A DNA stretch of 64,000 bases, taken from the NCBI GenBank assembly GCA_963669405.2, contig CAXXHF010000002.1, positions 1,550,001 to 1,614,000 on the forward strand, in the 5' to 3' direction. Shown in pieces: positions 8,002 to 17,030 of this stretch. The translations under genes and the position numbers were made by a program. Position 1 is the first letter of the stretch, and every line of letters begins with the position of its first letter. This stretch comes from Aureisphaera sp963669405. GTDB lineage: Bacteria > Bacteroidota > Bacteroidia > Flavobacteriales > Flavobacteriaceae. Below the pieces are notes generated by a model. It saw only the letters and a list, made by a program, of their open reading frames with translations. It had not been told where the DNA came from and did not search any database.

Positions 8002-10698
8002 CTATTCAACTACTATTTTTACAGCTTTAAATGTTCTTAAGCCGAGGTTCCCCATTTTGATAAGATATACTCCTTTTGCTGCATAAGACATATCTAATTC
8101 ATACACATAACGGTCACCCTCTTTTTCCAAATTGTTAAATGCCAATTGTTGACCCAATAGGTTATAAACTCCTATAGATCCCACTTCATCATATGAAGTT
8201 GCTAATGAAATCTCAAATTGATTGTTTCCTTTGTTAACAACCAATAATTCTGATGCCTCAATAGAAAGGTCATTGATTCCTAATATAGCTTGAATATCCA
8301 CTGTATAATCTTGAACTTCTCCGTAGGCAAAATCTGTACAAGGGTCATTTACATCCCCATCTGCAGAGGTATCTATTGCTTTGGCTCTTAAGCGGTGTGG
8401 TCCAACCGCTGCACCCACTGGAATTGTTAATGTAAAGTCTTCCAAAACATCATTACTTTGGAAAAATTCGCCTGCTATGAGTTGTTCACTAGGCTCAAAG
8501 GTTCCGTTGTCATCAAAATCGATCCAAACAGATAGTGCTTCTACACCTGCTCCATCATCCCAGTTATGTTGTGCCTGCAGGGTGTACACATTGGAACCAG
8601 ACAGATTACTTAACACTGTAGACAAATTGGTTCTATCTGCATATCCTGCAGGGCTTGAAGCTGGTTCTGTGTTACATCCATCTCCTCCATCATCAGCATC
8701 GATTGTACCAAGAATAAACTTTTTAATACCATCCAAATTACATCCCTGAACAGCAGTTGGTTCACAATACAAAACGCCATTGGTAACGACCTTGGTTGTT
8801 GCATCATTAGAAGTATTGGTATCACCAGATAGGTTTGTCTGAGCTACAATGGTATAATCTCCCGGTGCAGATAAATCTGCTTGGCCAGCAAAGGTATAGG
8901 TCTCCGTAGTCCCAGCGACAATTGTACCAGAATAGGTCTCAACTACCGGAGCGCCACCATTTACAGTATATTGCACCTCTGGATCTGTAATATCATTGTT
9001 ACCAAAGTTTCTGATTTCCACAGTCACATTTTCCGTAGCTGTTAGAATTCCATCATTAGGTTCTGTAATAGCAATTGCCCCAATATCGTCAGGCCCAGGA
9101 GGTTCTATAGTGAAGGCTCCCACTACACCATGAGTAGATGATTTTCTATATTCTGTGATATACCAAAAAGTTCCGTCTGCAGCAGGATCAATGTCTATTT
9201 TGGCATAGTCTCCAAATCGGAATCCACCAATATTGGCAGTACCCATATCTATATTTTCTTCAATAACACTCATCGTACCTAGAGGATCACTTTCAAAACG
9301 TCCTGTATAGTAAGAACTAACTCTAAAATCTGTTGGATTTGGTGTTGTTGGTCCTGCCATTGCATTATACCCCATAGCTATGTTTCCGTTGGAATCCAAC
9401 GTTAAACTTCCCATCCAGGCATGCTTACCATCTGGAGAGGTATAGGTCCCTTCTTGGTACAAAGACCAAGGCTGCCCATCAGCATCCTGACGGAACTCAT
9501 ACCAACGAATCCCCGCTAACTCACCACTTCCGCCGTCGGTATCAACTACATGACAAAATACAGCCGAGTTGTGTGTTGCAAATTTTCGGAACTGTGCTTG
9601 ATTCATGATCGTTTGCTGAATAGCATCGATGTCCGAACCTCCACCAGGTTGTGTTAAATTGGCAAATCCACCTCCATCAAATACTCCTATAAAAGGTGTC
9701 ACAGGAAATTCGGTAGCTGCAGAAACTGTAGAGTTCCCAGGAGTAGCCCAGTCTACACTTACAGTCCAAAGTTTTATGTGGTCATCTGAAACTCCACCAA
9801 AAGCATCATCTTGTAAGAAGACAAAAGGAGCATCACCAGCTGCTGGCATGTTATCATCGGCAACATTAAAAGCCTGAGGGGCAAAGAACCCTCCAGGACC
9901 TGTTTGAATTCCAGGTAAATCAAATCCTTGTATTCCTGCAGAACCTGCTCCAGCAATCATGGCATCTCTTTCTAGAGCATGGATTTTTTCTGAACCACTT
10001 TTATTGGCTGCGATATAATAACCATCACTCCAAACAGACAATTTTTGATAATCTGTATCCATATCGAATTGATAACTATTCCAACCTGCTGTAACTGGGT
10101 CAGGACCGTCTGAAACCGCCACTTGAACCCCACTGAAGGAGTTTCCTGCCAAAGTTGCAGAAAGTACACTTACCACCCAGCGATCTGCTGCTGAATCATA
10201 AGATACCGTGAGGTCACAACAAGTATCATTATTGGTAAAGATGTTACTGTCGTCCAACTGTGAAGTAAGAGCATTTCCGTTTTTATCATAAATAATAAAT
10301 CCAGTATTAAAGACCACAAATACATGATTAGGGCCAATAGCTATATCTGGATCTGAGGGAGAACCCCCAGTACTATAAGAATCAAATACTAAAGTAGGTG
10401 GAGATACACGAATGGTTCCTTCTGCTGGATTAGGGTTACTAGCTAAGTAATCATTTTGTTTCTGCGGATCTTTTCCAATAATCACTCGGTCTCCAAAGTG
10501 ACGTTTGTCTTTTACAACCTTTGGGCTAGTGTCTGCAGGTATTAGATCTGTGGCTCTAGATGCAAGCGAGGCTACATGGTACATAGAGACCGATTCCGAA
10601 TGATAGGTCGCGGGGGATTCTACATTCGGTACTTGTTGTGCTGTAACTTCTACTCCTATGAGAAGTAACAGCGCCATAAATACGTAAGAAAATTTCAT
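8002..10698 (-). CDS. T9SS type A secreted protein, paralog of 4725-7679
   Basis: An 898-residue protein with a signal peptide (MKFSYVFMALLLLIGVEVTAQ) and the same N-terminal region as its neighbour. Shared segments include PDIAIGPNHVFVVFNTGFI, DYQKLSVWSDGYY, NLTQPGGG, IMNQAQFRKF and KIDIDPA near residues 110-520. It has one CARDB-like repeat (DDIGAIAITEPNDG, near 540). Where the paralog has a P-domain, this one has a GEVxDYTV-type domain (about 640-810, ending YGEVQDYTVDI). A type A T9SS sorting domain ends in GVYLIKMGNLGLRTFKAVKIVVE. The pair is a tandem duplication in which the middle module was exchanged. The function of the shared N-terminal region is unknown. Confidence 0.85.
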   Translation of the reverse strand: MKFSYVFMALLLLIGVEVTAQQVPNVESPATYHSESVSMYHVASLASRATDLIPADTSPKVVKDKRHFGDRVIIGKDPQKQNDYLASNPNPAEGTIRVSPPTLVFDSYSTGGSPSDPDIAIGPNHVFVVFNTGFIIYDKNGNALTSQLDDSNIFTNNDTCCDLTVSYDSAADRWVVSVLSATLAGNSFSGVQVAVSDGPDPVTAGWNSYQFDMDTDYQKLSVWSDGYYIAANKSGSEKIHALERDAMIAGAGSAGIQGFDLPGIQTGPGGFFAPQAFNVADDNMPAAGDAPFVFLQDDAFGGVSDDHIKLWTVSVDWATPGNSTVSAATEFPVTPFIGVFDGGGFANLTQPGGGSDIDAIQQTIMNQAQFRKFATHNSAVFCHVVDTDGGSGELAGIRWYEFRQDADGQPWSLYQEGTYTSPDGKHAWMGSLTLDSNGNIAMGYNAMAGPTTPNPTDFRVSSYYTGRFESDPLGTMSVIEENIDMGTANIGGFRFGDYAKIDIDPAADGTFWYITEYRKSSTHGVVGAFTIEPPGPDDIGAIAITEPNDGILTATENVTVEIRNFGNNDITDPEVQYTVNGGAPVVETYSGTIVAGTTETYTFAGQADLSAPGDYTIVAQTNLSGDTNTSNDATTKVVTNGVLYCEPTAVQGCNLDGIKKFILGTIDADDGGDGCNTEPASSPAGYADRTNLSTVLSNLSGSNVYTLQAQHNWDDGAGVEALSVWIDFDDNGTFEPSEQLIAGEFFQSNDVLEDFTLTIPVGAAVGPHRLRAKAIDTSADGDVNDPCTDFAYGEVQDYTVDIQAILGINDLSIEASELLVVNKGNNQFEISLATSYDEVGSIGVYNLLGQQLAFNNLEKEGDRYVYELDMSYAAKGVYLIKMGNLGLRTFKAVKIVVE

Positions 10699-10729
10699 TG
10701 TCTACAATTTTTTTGGGTTTATTACAATG

Positions 10730-10760
10730 TAAATGTACCCATCAAATCATTAGAAATCAA
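10730..10760 (-). promoter_or_regulatory. putative sigma-A promoter for the gene at 8002-10698
   Basis: On the minus strand, TTG (10760-10758), 20 bases, then TACATTTA (10737-10730), seven of eight in TAnnTTTG. The ATG follows 31 bases later. The arrangement is nearly the same as upstream of the paralog. Confidence 0.45.
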
Positions 10761-10969
10761 TTGGTTAGAAAATGACATAAAAATTTAATTTGCTGATTAT
10801 CAATTAGTTATTGTTTTTTGTGATTATAATCAGGAGATTTTAAGGAGATTTCATAAGCAGTCTTATGAGAAAAAAATGATAATCTACCTAGCAGCTTATG
10901 ACTTCATTAAAATTAAGAATGGCATATTTGTTGTAATTTTAATCACACTTACTATTAAAAACGTTAATT

Positions 10970-11362
10970 ATGAACTTAATCAAAACCTCTATATTTTTTA
11001 TTTGTATTGTTATGGCCTCATGTAATTCTTCAAAATCTTCCATCAATGACGAACAAGGTAATACTGAAGAAATAACGGATAAGACAGATATGGAAGCAAC
11101 CTCAAAAAGCGATGCAGAAATGGCAGAAGAAGGTTACCAAAAAGGAATTATTCTTGCAGGAAAAGGAAAAGATGCCTGCGAATATGTAATTGATATAAAA
11201 GGAGGCTATGTAGAACAAAAAGTAGATCCTACAAATTTAGATGACATCTATAAAAAAGACCAAGCGCTGGTTTGGGTAAAATTTAGAGGATTGCGCATGA
11301 TGAACCGTTGCCCTGAAGCTCGTCCTGTAGAAATTACAGAAATACAAAAAAGAGCGAAATAA
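10970..11362 (+). CDS. small hypothetical lipoprotein
   Basis: A 130-residue protein with a lipoprotein signal peptide and lipobox (IVMASC, Cys19). A Ser/Asp/Glu-rich linker (about 20-60) follows, then a small domain holding GKDACEYVIDIKGGYVEQKVDP, PTNLDDIYKKDQALVWVKFRGL and MMNRCPEARPVEI. Two cysteines (in DACEY and NRCPE) may form a disulfide. No acidic run follows the lipidated Cys, so it is probably on the periplasmic side. I recognise it only as a type of small lipoprotein common in Flavobacteriia and cannot give a function. It stands alone and ends in a terminator that overlaps its stop codon. Confidence 0.8.
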   Translation: MNLIKTSIFFICIVMASCNSSKSSINDEQGNTEEITDKTDMEATSKSDAEMAEEGYQKGIILAGKGKDACEYVIDIKGGYVEQKVDPTNLDDIYKKDQALVWVKFRGLRMMNRCPEARPVEITEIQKRAK

Positions 11363-11376
11363 CATTCGCTCCTTTT
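11351..11376. terminator. bidirectional terminator overlapping a stop codon
   Basis: A 7-bp core stem (gagcgaa 11352-11358 / ttcgctc 11365-11371), extendable through flanking A/T runs, sits across the stop codon of the gene ending at 11362 and just before the end of the minus-strand glyS. It probably serves both. Confidence 0.7.
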
Positions 11377-11379
11377 AAT

Positions 11380-12915
11380 TTATGATAACCATTTCTGAAA
11401 CGAGATGGTGTCTTTTAATTTTTCCGAAATTTCCGAAATAGAAATCCGTTCTTGTTCCATAGAATCTCTGTGACGAATGGTGACTGTTTGGTCTTCCTTG
11501 GTCTGATGATCTACCGTAATACAGAAAGGGGTTCCTACAGCGTCTTGTCTTCTATACCTTCGCCCTACAGCGTCTTTTTCATCGTAAACTACGTTAAAAT
11601 CCCAACGTAAAGTATTTACAATCTCTTGTGCAATTTCTTGCAAGCCATCCTTTTTAACCAAAGGTAAGACAGCTGCCTTTACAGGCGCCAAAATAGAAGG
11701 AAGTTTCAATACGGTTCGCGAACTTCCATCTTCCAAGGTTTCTTCTTTGAGGGAATTGCTGAAAACTGCCAAAAACATACGATCCAATCCAATTGAAGTC
11801 TCTACTACATAGGGAACGTAGCGCTCGTTCATCTGTGGGTCGAAGAATTGTAACTTCTTCCCACTGTACTCTTCGTGTGCTTTCAAATCGAAATCAGTAC
11901 GGGAATGGATTCCTTCCAGCTCTTTGAATCCAAATGGAAAATTAAATTCTATATCTGCCGCAGCATTGGCGTAATGAGCTAATTTTTCATGATCATGGAA
12001 ACGGTAATTTTCTTCTCCCAATCCCAATGACAAATGCCAATTTAACCGGGTTTCCTTCCAATACTCATACCATTTCATTTCTTCTCCTGGACGTACAAAG
12101 AACTGCATTTCCATCTGCTCAAATTCCCGCATACGGAAAATAAACTGACGTGCAACAATTTCATTACGGAATGCCTTTCCTGTTTGGGCTATCCCAAATG
12201 GAATTTTCATCCTTCCAGTTTTCTGTACATTCAGAAAGTTCACAAAAATCCCTTGTGCCGTTTCGGGTCTTAAATACAGATCTGTAGCACTTTCTGCAGA
12301 GGCTCCCAACTTAGTACCAAACATTAGGTTGAATTGTTTTACATCGGTCCAATTTTTAGACCCGCTAACAGGACATGCAATTTCCAACTCTTCTATCAAT
12401 GCTTTTACGTCTGCCAAATCTTCGTTTTCCAACGACCTTGCCAAGCGTTTTAAAGCTGCATCTCTTTCAGAAAGATATTTTACGACTCTGGGATTAGTGC
12501 TTACAAATTGAGCCTCATCAAAAGTATCTCCAAAGCGTTTCTTTGCTTTGGCAATCTCTTTTTGTGCCTTCAAATTCAATTTTTCGGCATAATCCTCTAC
12601 CAACACATCTGCTCGGTATCTTTTTTTGGAATCCTTATTGTCAATAAGGGGATCGTTAAAGGCATCTACGTGTCCAGAAGCCTTCCAGGTAGTAGGATGC
12701 ATTAATATAGCCGCATCTAACCCAACGATGTTTTGATGCATGTACACCATGCTCTTCCACCAATACTCGCGAATGTTCTTTTTAAGTTCTACACCATTTT
12801 GTGCATAATCATATACCGCGCTCAATCCATCGTAAATTTCACTGGATCCGAAAATGTAGCCATACTCTTTGGCGTGCGATATTACCTTCTTGAAATGATC
12901 TTCATTATTTGCCAT
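11380..12915 (-). CDS. glyS: glycyl-tRNA synthetase
   Basis: A 511-residue class II synthetase of the single-chain, alpha2 type, which charges tRNA-Gly in the cytoplasm. The N-terminus (YGYIFGSSEIYDGLSAVYDYA) is the usual opening. The motif 2 region reads FRNEIVARQFIFRMREFEQ, followed by MEMQFFVRPGEE, and motif 3 is near VETSIGLDRMFLAV. The C-terminal anticodon-binding domain holds APVKAAVLPLVKKD and GRRYRRQDAVGTPFCITVD. Length and layout are normal. The start ATG at 12915 lies only 16 bases from the terminator hairpin of the upstream gene, leaving almost no room for a separate leader. Confidence 0.95.
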   Translation of the reverse strand: MANNEDHFKKVISHAKEYGYIFGSSEIYDGLSAVYDYAQNGVELKKNIREYWWKSMVYMHQNIVGLDAAILMHPTTWKASGHVDAFNDPLIDNKDSKKRYRADVLVEDYAEKLNLKAQKEIAKAKKRFGDTFDEAQFVSTNPRVVKYLSERDAALKRLARSLENEDLADVKALIEELEIACPVSGSKNWTDVKQFNLMFGTKLGASAESATDLYLRPETAQGIFVNFLNVQKTGRMKIPFGIAQTGKAFRNEIVARQFIFRMREFEQMEMQFFVRPGEEMKWYEYWKETRLNWHLSLGLGEENYRFHDHEKLAHYANAAADIEFNFPFGFKELEGIHSRTDFDLKAHEEYSGKKLQFFDPQMNERYVPYVVETSIGLDRMFLAVFSNSLKEETLEDGSSRTVLKLPSILAPVKAAVLPLVKKDGLQEIAQEIVNTLRWDFNVVYDEKDAVGRRYRRQDAVGTPFCITVDHQTKEDQTVTIRHRDSMEQERISISEISEKLKDTISFQKWLS

Positions 12916-12931
12916 GGCGCAAAAATAAAAA

Positions 12932-12958
12932 AACCGCTACGATAACATCATAGCGGTT
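12932..12958 (-). terminator. rho-independent terminator directly before glyS
   Basis: An 8-bp stem (aaccgcta / tagcggtt), extended by an inner gat/atc pairing, is followed on the minus strand by a T-rich tract. It ends the transcript of the gene at 12979-13860. A TATTTTTG match to the -7 consensus (12927-12920) lies inside the T-rich tract, four bases before the glyS ATG. Confidence 0.75.
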
Positions 12959-12978
12959 CTATCTTTTTTAAGGGATAA

Positions 12979-13860
12979 TTACTTTAGTGTCATGGAAGCC
13001 GTTGCAACTTGTGTTGCACCATCAAAAACATTGATTACGTAACGCCCTTCTACTAAATCATCTTCCGTTGCATTTACCAACACACATACGTCCAACTCTT
13101 CCTGCTCGTAGAATACTTTTGTAGATGCACTATAATCTAGTGTTCCTTCTTCAAACTCCATGGTAGCTTTTTCACCCAGAAGATTGTTTTTAGGGTTAAT
13201 TACCTGAATAAACAACAAACGATCTCCTTTGTCAGCAATAATGTTTGGAGCCAGCGTAAAACAAGCTCTTACTTTATCTGCCCTACTGGATCTTTTGGTA
13301 TCTACCACTTTTCCACTTTTTCGGACAATAACAGCTTCACCTCTAAGGTCTGTTGCTTTTACAATGGATCCTTTTTTAATGGTTTCGGCCATAGCCAAAT
13401 TCTCTTGCCCTACTGAATCTACCACTTTAATGGTCTCATTAAGGATGGTCGTAGTACTGTCCATACGAACGGCAAGCATCTCGTTAGCCTTCATTAAACT
13501 ATCAGCTCTCCTAAATAGCACTTTACGCTCATCCTTTAAACGTCCAATTTCGGCGCGATAGCGTCTAATGAGTGATATATTAGCTTCGGCTGTTTTTACG
13601 GAGTCTAATAAAACTCCAATTCTTTCTCTAGCGGCCAAAAGATCCTTATCCTTCAACTCATTTTCCTGAATTACCTCATCGTAATTGGTAATAAGTTCCT
13701 GAAGTTCATCTTCAATTTCGGTTTTTTGGGTCTCAAGCGCAGTTATATTACTTTTACTATCATTATAAAGTGATACCGTATATACGGCCAAAGCAATTAA
13801 CATTGCAGATAGTAATCCAATTAGTACTTTAAATTTAGTACTGTTATTCTCGTTACTCAT
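12979..13860 (-). CDS. membrane-anchored coiled-coil protein, unknown function
   Basis: A 293-residue protein with a short cytoplasmic N-terminus and one membrane segment (about 11-30, VLIGLLSAMLIALAVYTVSL). A long coiled coil follows (about 35-165, rich in Glu, Lys, Leu and Asp), then a C-terminal beta-rich domain (about 175-293, VRACFTLAPNIIADKGDRLL to ATASMTLK). Similar proteins are widespread in Flavobacteriia and are sometimes labelled as ParA-like chromosome partitioning proteins. I see no Walker motif, so that label is not supported. The C-terminal domain probably faces the periplasm. A -7 match TACATTTG lies at 13894-13887, without a clear -33 box. No function is assigned. Confidence 0.75.
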   Translation of the reverse strand: MSNENNSTKFKVLIGLLSAMLIALAVYTVSLYNDSKSNITALETQKTEIEDELQELITNYDEVIQENELKDKDLLAARERIGVLLDSVKTAEANISLIRRYRAEIGRLKDERKVLFRRADSLMKANEMLAVRMDSTTTILNETIKVVDSVGQENLAMAETIKKGSIVKATDLRGEAVIVRKSGKVVDTKRSSRADKVRACFTLAPNIIADKGDRLLFIQVINPKNNLLGEKATMEFEEGTLDYSASTKVFYEQEELDVCVLVNATEDDLVEGRYVINVFDGATQVATASMTLK

Positions 13861-13886
13861 AACATGTAAGATTTAGGTTTGTGGGT

Positions 13887-13894
13887 CAAATGTA
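13887..13894 (-). promoter_or_regulatory. -7 box match upstream of the coiled-coil gene
   Basis: TACATTTG on the minus strand matches TAnnTTTG exactly, 26 bases before the ATG at 13860. No TTG is seen at the expected distance upstream, so this is a partial promoter call. Confidence 0.35.
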
Positions 13895-13945
13895 ATAAAA
13901 GGCCAAAATAGGGAAAGTTTAGGAAATGGTAAAAAATATTAAATT

Positions 13946-14611
13946 ATGTTAAATATCTTATTTCCAAAAGTTTGCAATGGCTGTAAAACCCCTTTATTAA
14001 AGGCCGAAGCGATTATTTGTACAAACTGTAGACATCGTTTGCCTTTGGTTTGCCACCATAGAACGTCTGACCCCAGCATGAAGGATATTTTCTACGGAAG
14101 GTTTCCTTTAGAGACTGCAACAGCGTTGTTTCAATTCCAGAAAAATGGAATTACTCAAGAGATTTTACATAATCTAAAATATCGGGGACAGAAAAAGATT
14201 TCCAATTTCTTTGGAGCATGGTTGGGCGAAGAACTTAGGACCGCTAAGGGTTTTGAAAACATTGATATGGTCATCCCTGTTCCTATCCACAAGCAAAAGC
14301 TTCGGAAAAGGGGCTACAATCAAGTAAGTGGATTTGGTTACGAAATTGCAAAAGCTCTCCATGTTCCATTTCGGGAAGATCTTTTACTGAAAACATCGAA
14401 AATTGGCTCGCAGGTATTTAAAAAAAGGGCGACCCGCTTCGTTTCTGAAGAACTATTTACAGTACCCAATCCAAATTCAATACAAAAGAAACATATCCTA
14501 TTGGTAGACGATATCGTAACTACAGGAGCTACTTTAGAAAATTGCGCAGCACAGTTGTTAAAAAATTCTGAAGCTAAGATTAGTATCGCCACCATTGCGA
14601 TTGCTGAATAA
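13946..14611 (+). CDS. comF: ComF family phosphoribosyltransferase-like protein
   Basis: A 221-residue protein with an N-terminal zinc-ribbon-like Cys set (C10, C13, C25, C28) and a type I phosphoribosyltransferase domain. The central region holds IPVPIHKQKLRKRGYNQ, and the PRPP-binding loop is HILLVDDIVTTGATLENC near residue 185. ComF proteins are linked to DNA uptake during natural transformation and to replication-fork restart through PriA. The role here is inferred from the family. It is 21 bases upstream of the Ig-like lipoprotein gene and probably co-transcribed with it. Confidence 0.88.
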   Translation: MLNILFPKVCNGCKTPLLKAEAIICTNCRHRLPLVCHHRTSDPSMKDIFYGRFPLETATALFQFQKNGITQEILHNLKYRGQKKISNFFGAWLGEELRTAKGFENIDMVIPVPIHKQKLRKRGYNQVSGFGYEIAKALHVPFREDLLLKTSKIGSQVFKKRATRFVSEELFTVPNPNSIQKKHILLVDDIVTTGATLENCAAQLLKNSEAKISIATIAIAE

Positions 14612-14632
14612 AGTTTCTTTAATTTTGCTACA

Positions 14633-16258
14633 ATGAACAGGCAACTCCGAAATTTCTTTATTGTTTTTAGTTCCATTTTCCTTTTTTCGCATTGTGCTAA
14701 AAGAGGAACGCCTACCGGAGGGCCTAAAGATTCCATTCCTCCTACCATTATAAAAAGTAATCCCGAAAATTATACCACCCAATTTACAGGAGATGAGATT
14801 CGGATTTATTTTGATGAGTATATAAAATTAAAAGAGCTTCAACAAAACCTAATTGTTTCCCCTCCTTTAAAAAACCAGCCTGTCATTACCCCTTTAAGTA
14901 CTGCTAAAGTCCTTAAAATTAAAATTCTAGATACCTTACGAGAGCAAACTACGTACTCCTTCAATTTTGGTAAAAGCATTGTAGACAACAACGAAGAAAA
15001 TAGTTTCGAATATTATAAATATGTGTTTTCTACTGGAGAATATATAGATAGCCTTACTTTGAGTGGAAATATAAAAGATGCACTCTTATTAAAGTCCAAA
15101 GACCCCGTCACTGTATTGCTTTACGAAAGAAACGAAACGTTTACAGACTCCATTATTTATAAAGAAAAGCCTACTTATGTAACGACTACCAGAGACTCCA
15201 CCTATACTTTTGAACTTACCAATTTGAAAGAAGGAAACTTTCTATTAGTTGCCTTACAAGAACCTGCTAACGATTATATTTTCCAATCTAAAAGCGATAA
15301 AATTGGATTTATTGAAGCTACAATCTCTACTCCAACAGATAGTGCATATACCCTTAGAATATTTAAAGAAACCCCCGATTATAGGATGGCACGGCCCAGC
15401 TATATAAGCAAACAAAAAATCTTATTTGGCTATGAAGGAAATGTAGATTCATTAGAAATTAGTCCATTGTTTAGTCTTCCGGAAGGTTATGAGTATCGCA
15501 CCTATTGGGATACCAAAAGTGATACATTGAATTATTTTTTTAAACCCGCATTTGAATTTGAAGAATCCTCGGACACCATTCAATTCTTGGCCAAAAATCG
15601 CAATCAATTAGATACGCTAACGGTTGTTATGAAAGACCTTTATCGTGATTCCCTTAAGGTATCAAAATTGAGTCCTGGTACATTAATTCCTAGAGATAGT
15701 GTAAAGCTAAACGCCAATAACCCATTGATTTCTTTTGATGCTGAAAAGGTAATAATATTAGATAAAGATTCTACTCAAATTCCTGCAACTACGTTTATTG
15801 ACAACCGTTACAATATCGCTTCTTTGGTCTTTGATAAGCAAGAGGACCAGTTATACAGCATACAAATCCTTCCAGAGGCGATGACTGATTTCTATGGAAA
15901 CAAAAGTTTGGACACGCTAGGGTATAACTTTCGCACACAGACAGCAGCCGATTACGGAACTATTACCTTCACATTACAGAATGCTAAGAATTTCCCGATT
16001 ATAGTAGAATTGGTAGATAGTAAATTTAAAGTGATTCGGAAAAACTATATTACTTCTGCTCAAGACGATCCCTCTTATTTTGATTATTTAGAACCCGATA
16101 ATTATTATGTGAGACTGATTTATGATACAAACGGAAACACTATTTGGGATACGGGGAATTACTTGCAAAAATTACAACCCGAAGAAGTTGTCTATTATCC
16201 TTCGCCCATAGAGGTCCGTGCCAATTGGAGTCTTCCTGAAACCTTTATTCTAGATTAA
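14633..16258 (+). CDS. Ig-like domain lipoprotein
   Basis: A 541-residue lipoprotein with the lipobox FSHC (Cys21), followed by AKRGTPTGGPKDSIPP. An N-terminal SbsA-type Ig-like domain (about 30-135: PPTIIKSNPENY, FDEYIKLKELQQNLIVSPP, TYSFNFGKSI) is followed by repeated beta-rich modules. The C-terminal part ends with a segment of the type YVRLIYDTNGNTIWDTGNY. The family is common and conserved in Bacteroidota but has no established function. The lipidated Cys is not followed by an acidic run, so it is more likely periplasmic than surface exposed. It overlaps the convergent nitrilase gene by 14 bases. Confidence 0.82.
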   Translation: MNRQLRNFFIVFSSIFLFSHCAKRGTPTGGPKDSIPPTIIKSNPENYTTQFTGDEIRIYFDEYIKLKELQQNLIVSPPLKNQPVITPLSTAKVLKIKILDTLREQTTYSFNFGKSIVDNNEENSFEYYKYVFSTGEYIDSLTLSGNIKDALLLKSKDPVTVLLYERNETFTDSIIYKEKPTYVTTTRDSTYTFELTNLKEGNFLLVALQEPANDYIFQSKSDKIGFIEATISTPTDSAYTLRIFKETPDYRMARPSYISKQKILFGYEGNVDSLEISPLFSLPEGYEYRTYWDTKSDTLNYFFKPAFEFEESSDTIQFLAKNRNQLDTLTVVMKDLYRDSLKVSKLSPGTLIPRDSVKLNANNPLISFDAEKVIILDKDSTQIPATTFIDNRYNIASLVFDKQEDQLYSIQILPEAMTDFYGNKSLDTLGYNFRTQTAADYGTITFTLQNAKNFPIIVELVDSKFKVIRKNYITSAQDDPSYFDYLEPDNYYVRLIYDTNGNTIWDTGNYLQKLQPEEVVYYPSPIEVRANWSLPETFILD

Positions 16259-17030
16259 ACTGATCCCGGTCGTTTAAAAATTGAAGATGTCTGCGGTTTT
16301 TTTGAATATGTTCATGAGACAATTCAATTTGCTGAATATATTCCTTTTCAAAATCCTGTGTAGATATTTGCTCTCCTAACACATCATAAACTGCACTGTG
16401 CCCAGTATATTCGTGGCCGTTTCCATCTAGGCCTGTCCTATTTACCCCAATACAATAACTCATGTTCTCAATAGCACGTGCTTTTAGTAAGGCATCCCAT
16501 GCAGCAATTCGTTTTTTAGGCCAGTTGGCTACATAAATGAGTACGTCATAATCATAAATATTACGTGCCCACACAGGAAAACGAAGGTCGTAACAAATAA
16601 GAGGACAAATTTTCCAGCCTTTGTATTCTAATAGCAAATGTCGATCTCCAGGAGTGTAGGTTTTATGTTCTCCAGCCAAAGTAAAAGTGTGTCTTTTATC
16701 ATAATATTGTATCGCTTCATTTTCATCTACAAAAATGAGCCGATTATAATAACGATCTCCTTCTTTTACAATAATGCTCCCTACAATAGCTGCAGCACAT
16801 TGTTTTGCTTCTTTTTTCATCCATGCTACCGTTTCTCCTTCCATTGTTTCGGCAAAAGGAGCTGCATTCATAGTAAATCCTGTGGTAAACATTTCTGGTA
16901 AGACTATCAAGTCCGTAGTACCAGATAGACCTTCCATTTTTCTGGAAAACATTGCTTTGTTTGCCTCAGGGTTTTCCCAATGCAAATGGGATTGTATCAA
17001 GGTGACTTTAAGTTTTTCTTTCAAAATCAT
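16245..17030 (-). CDS. nitrilase-family amidohydrolase (omega-amidase-like)
   Basis: A 261-residue carbon-nitrogen hydrolase with the Glu-Lys-Cys triad E46 (VLPEMFTTGF), K112 (DKRHTFTLAGEH) and C147 (LICYDLRFP). The motif spacing and length fit the YafV/omega-amidase group, which hydrolyses alpha-ketoglutaramate or alpha-ketosuccinamate and so takes part in metabolite repair after glutamine transamination. The exact substrate is inferred. It is cytoplasmic. Its ATG overlaps the TGA of the upstream ankyrin gene (ATGA), so the two are translationally coupled. Confidence 0.88.
   Translation of the reverse strand: MILKEKLKVTLIQSHLHWENPEANKAMFSRKMEGLSGTTDLIVLPEMFTTGFTMNAAPFAETMEGETVAWMKKEAKQCAAAIVGSIIVKEGDRYYNRLIFVDENEAIQYYDKRHTFTLAGEHKTYTPGDRHLLLEYKGWKICPLICYDLRFPVWARNIYDYDVLIYVANWPKKRIAAWDALLKARAIENMSYCIGVNRTGLDGNGHEYTGHSAVYDVLGEQISTQDFEKEYIQQIELSHEHIQKNRRHLQFLNDRDQFNLE

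Noticed and set aside
8381..8749. 122-codon plus-strand frame opposite the second T9SS gene
   Set aside because: Its composition follows from the repetitive coding strand; no motif is seen.
12979..13860. ParA-like chromosome partitioning label for the coiled-coil protein
   Set aside because: No Walker A or other ATPase motif is present; it is a membrane protein with a coiled coil.
14338..14748. 136-codon minus-strand frame across the comF/lipoprotein junction
   Set aside because: It is antisense to two well-supported genes and has no start context or family match.
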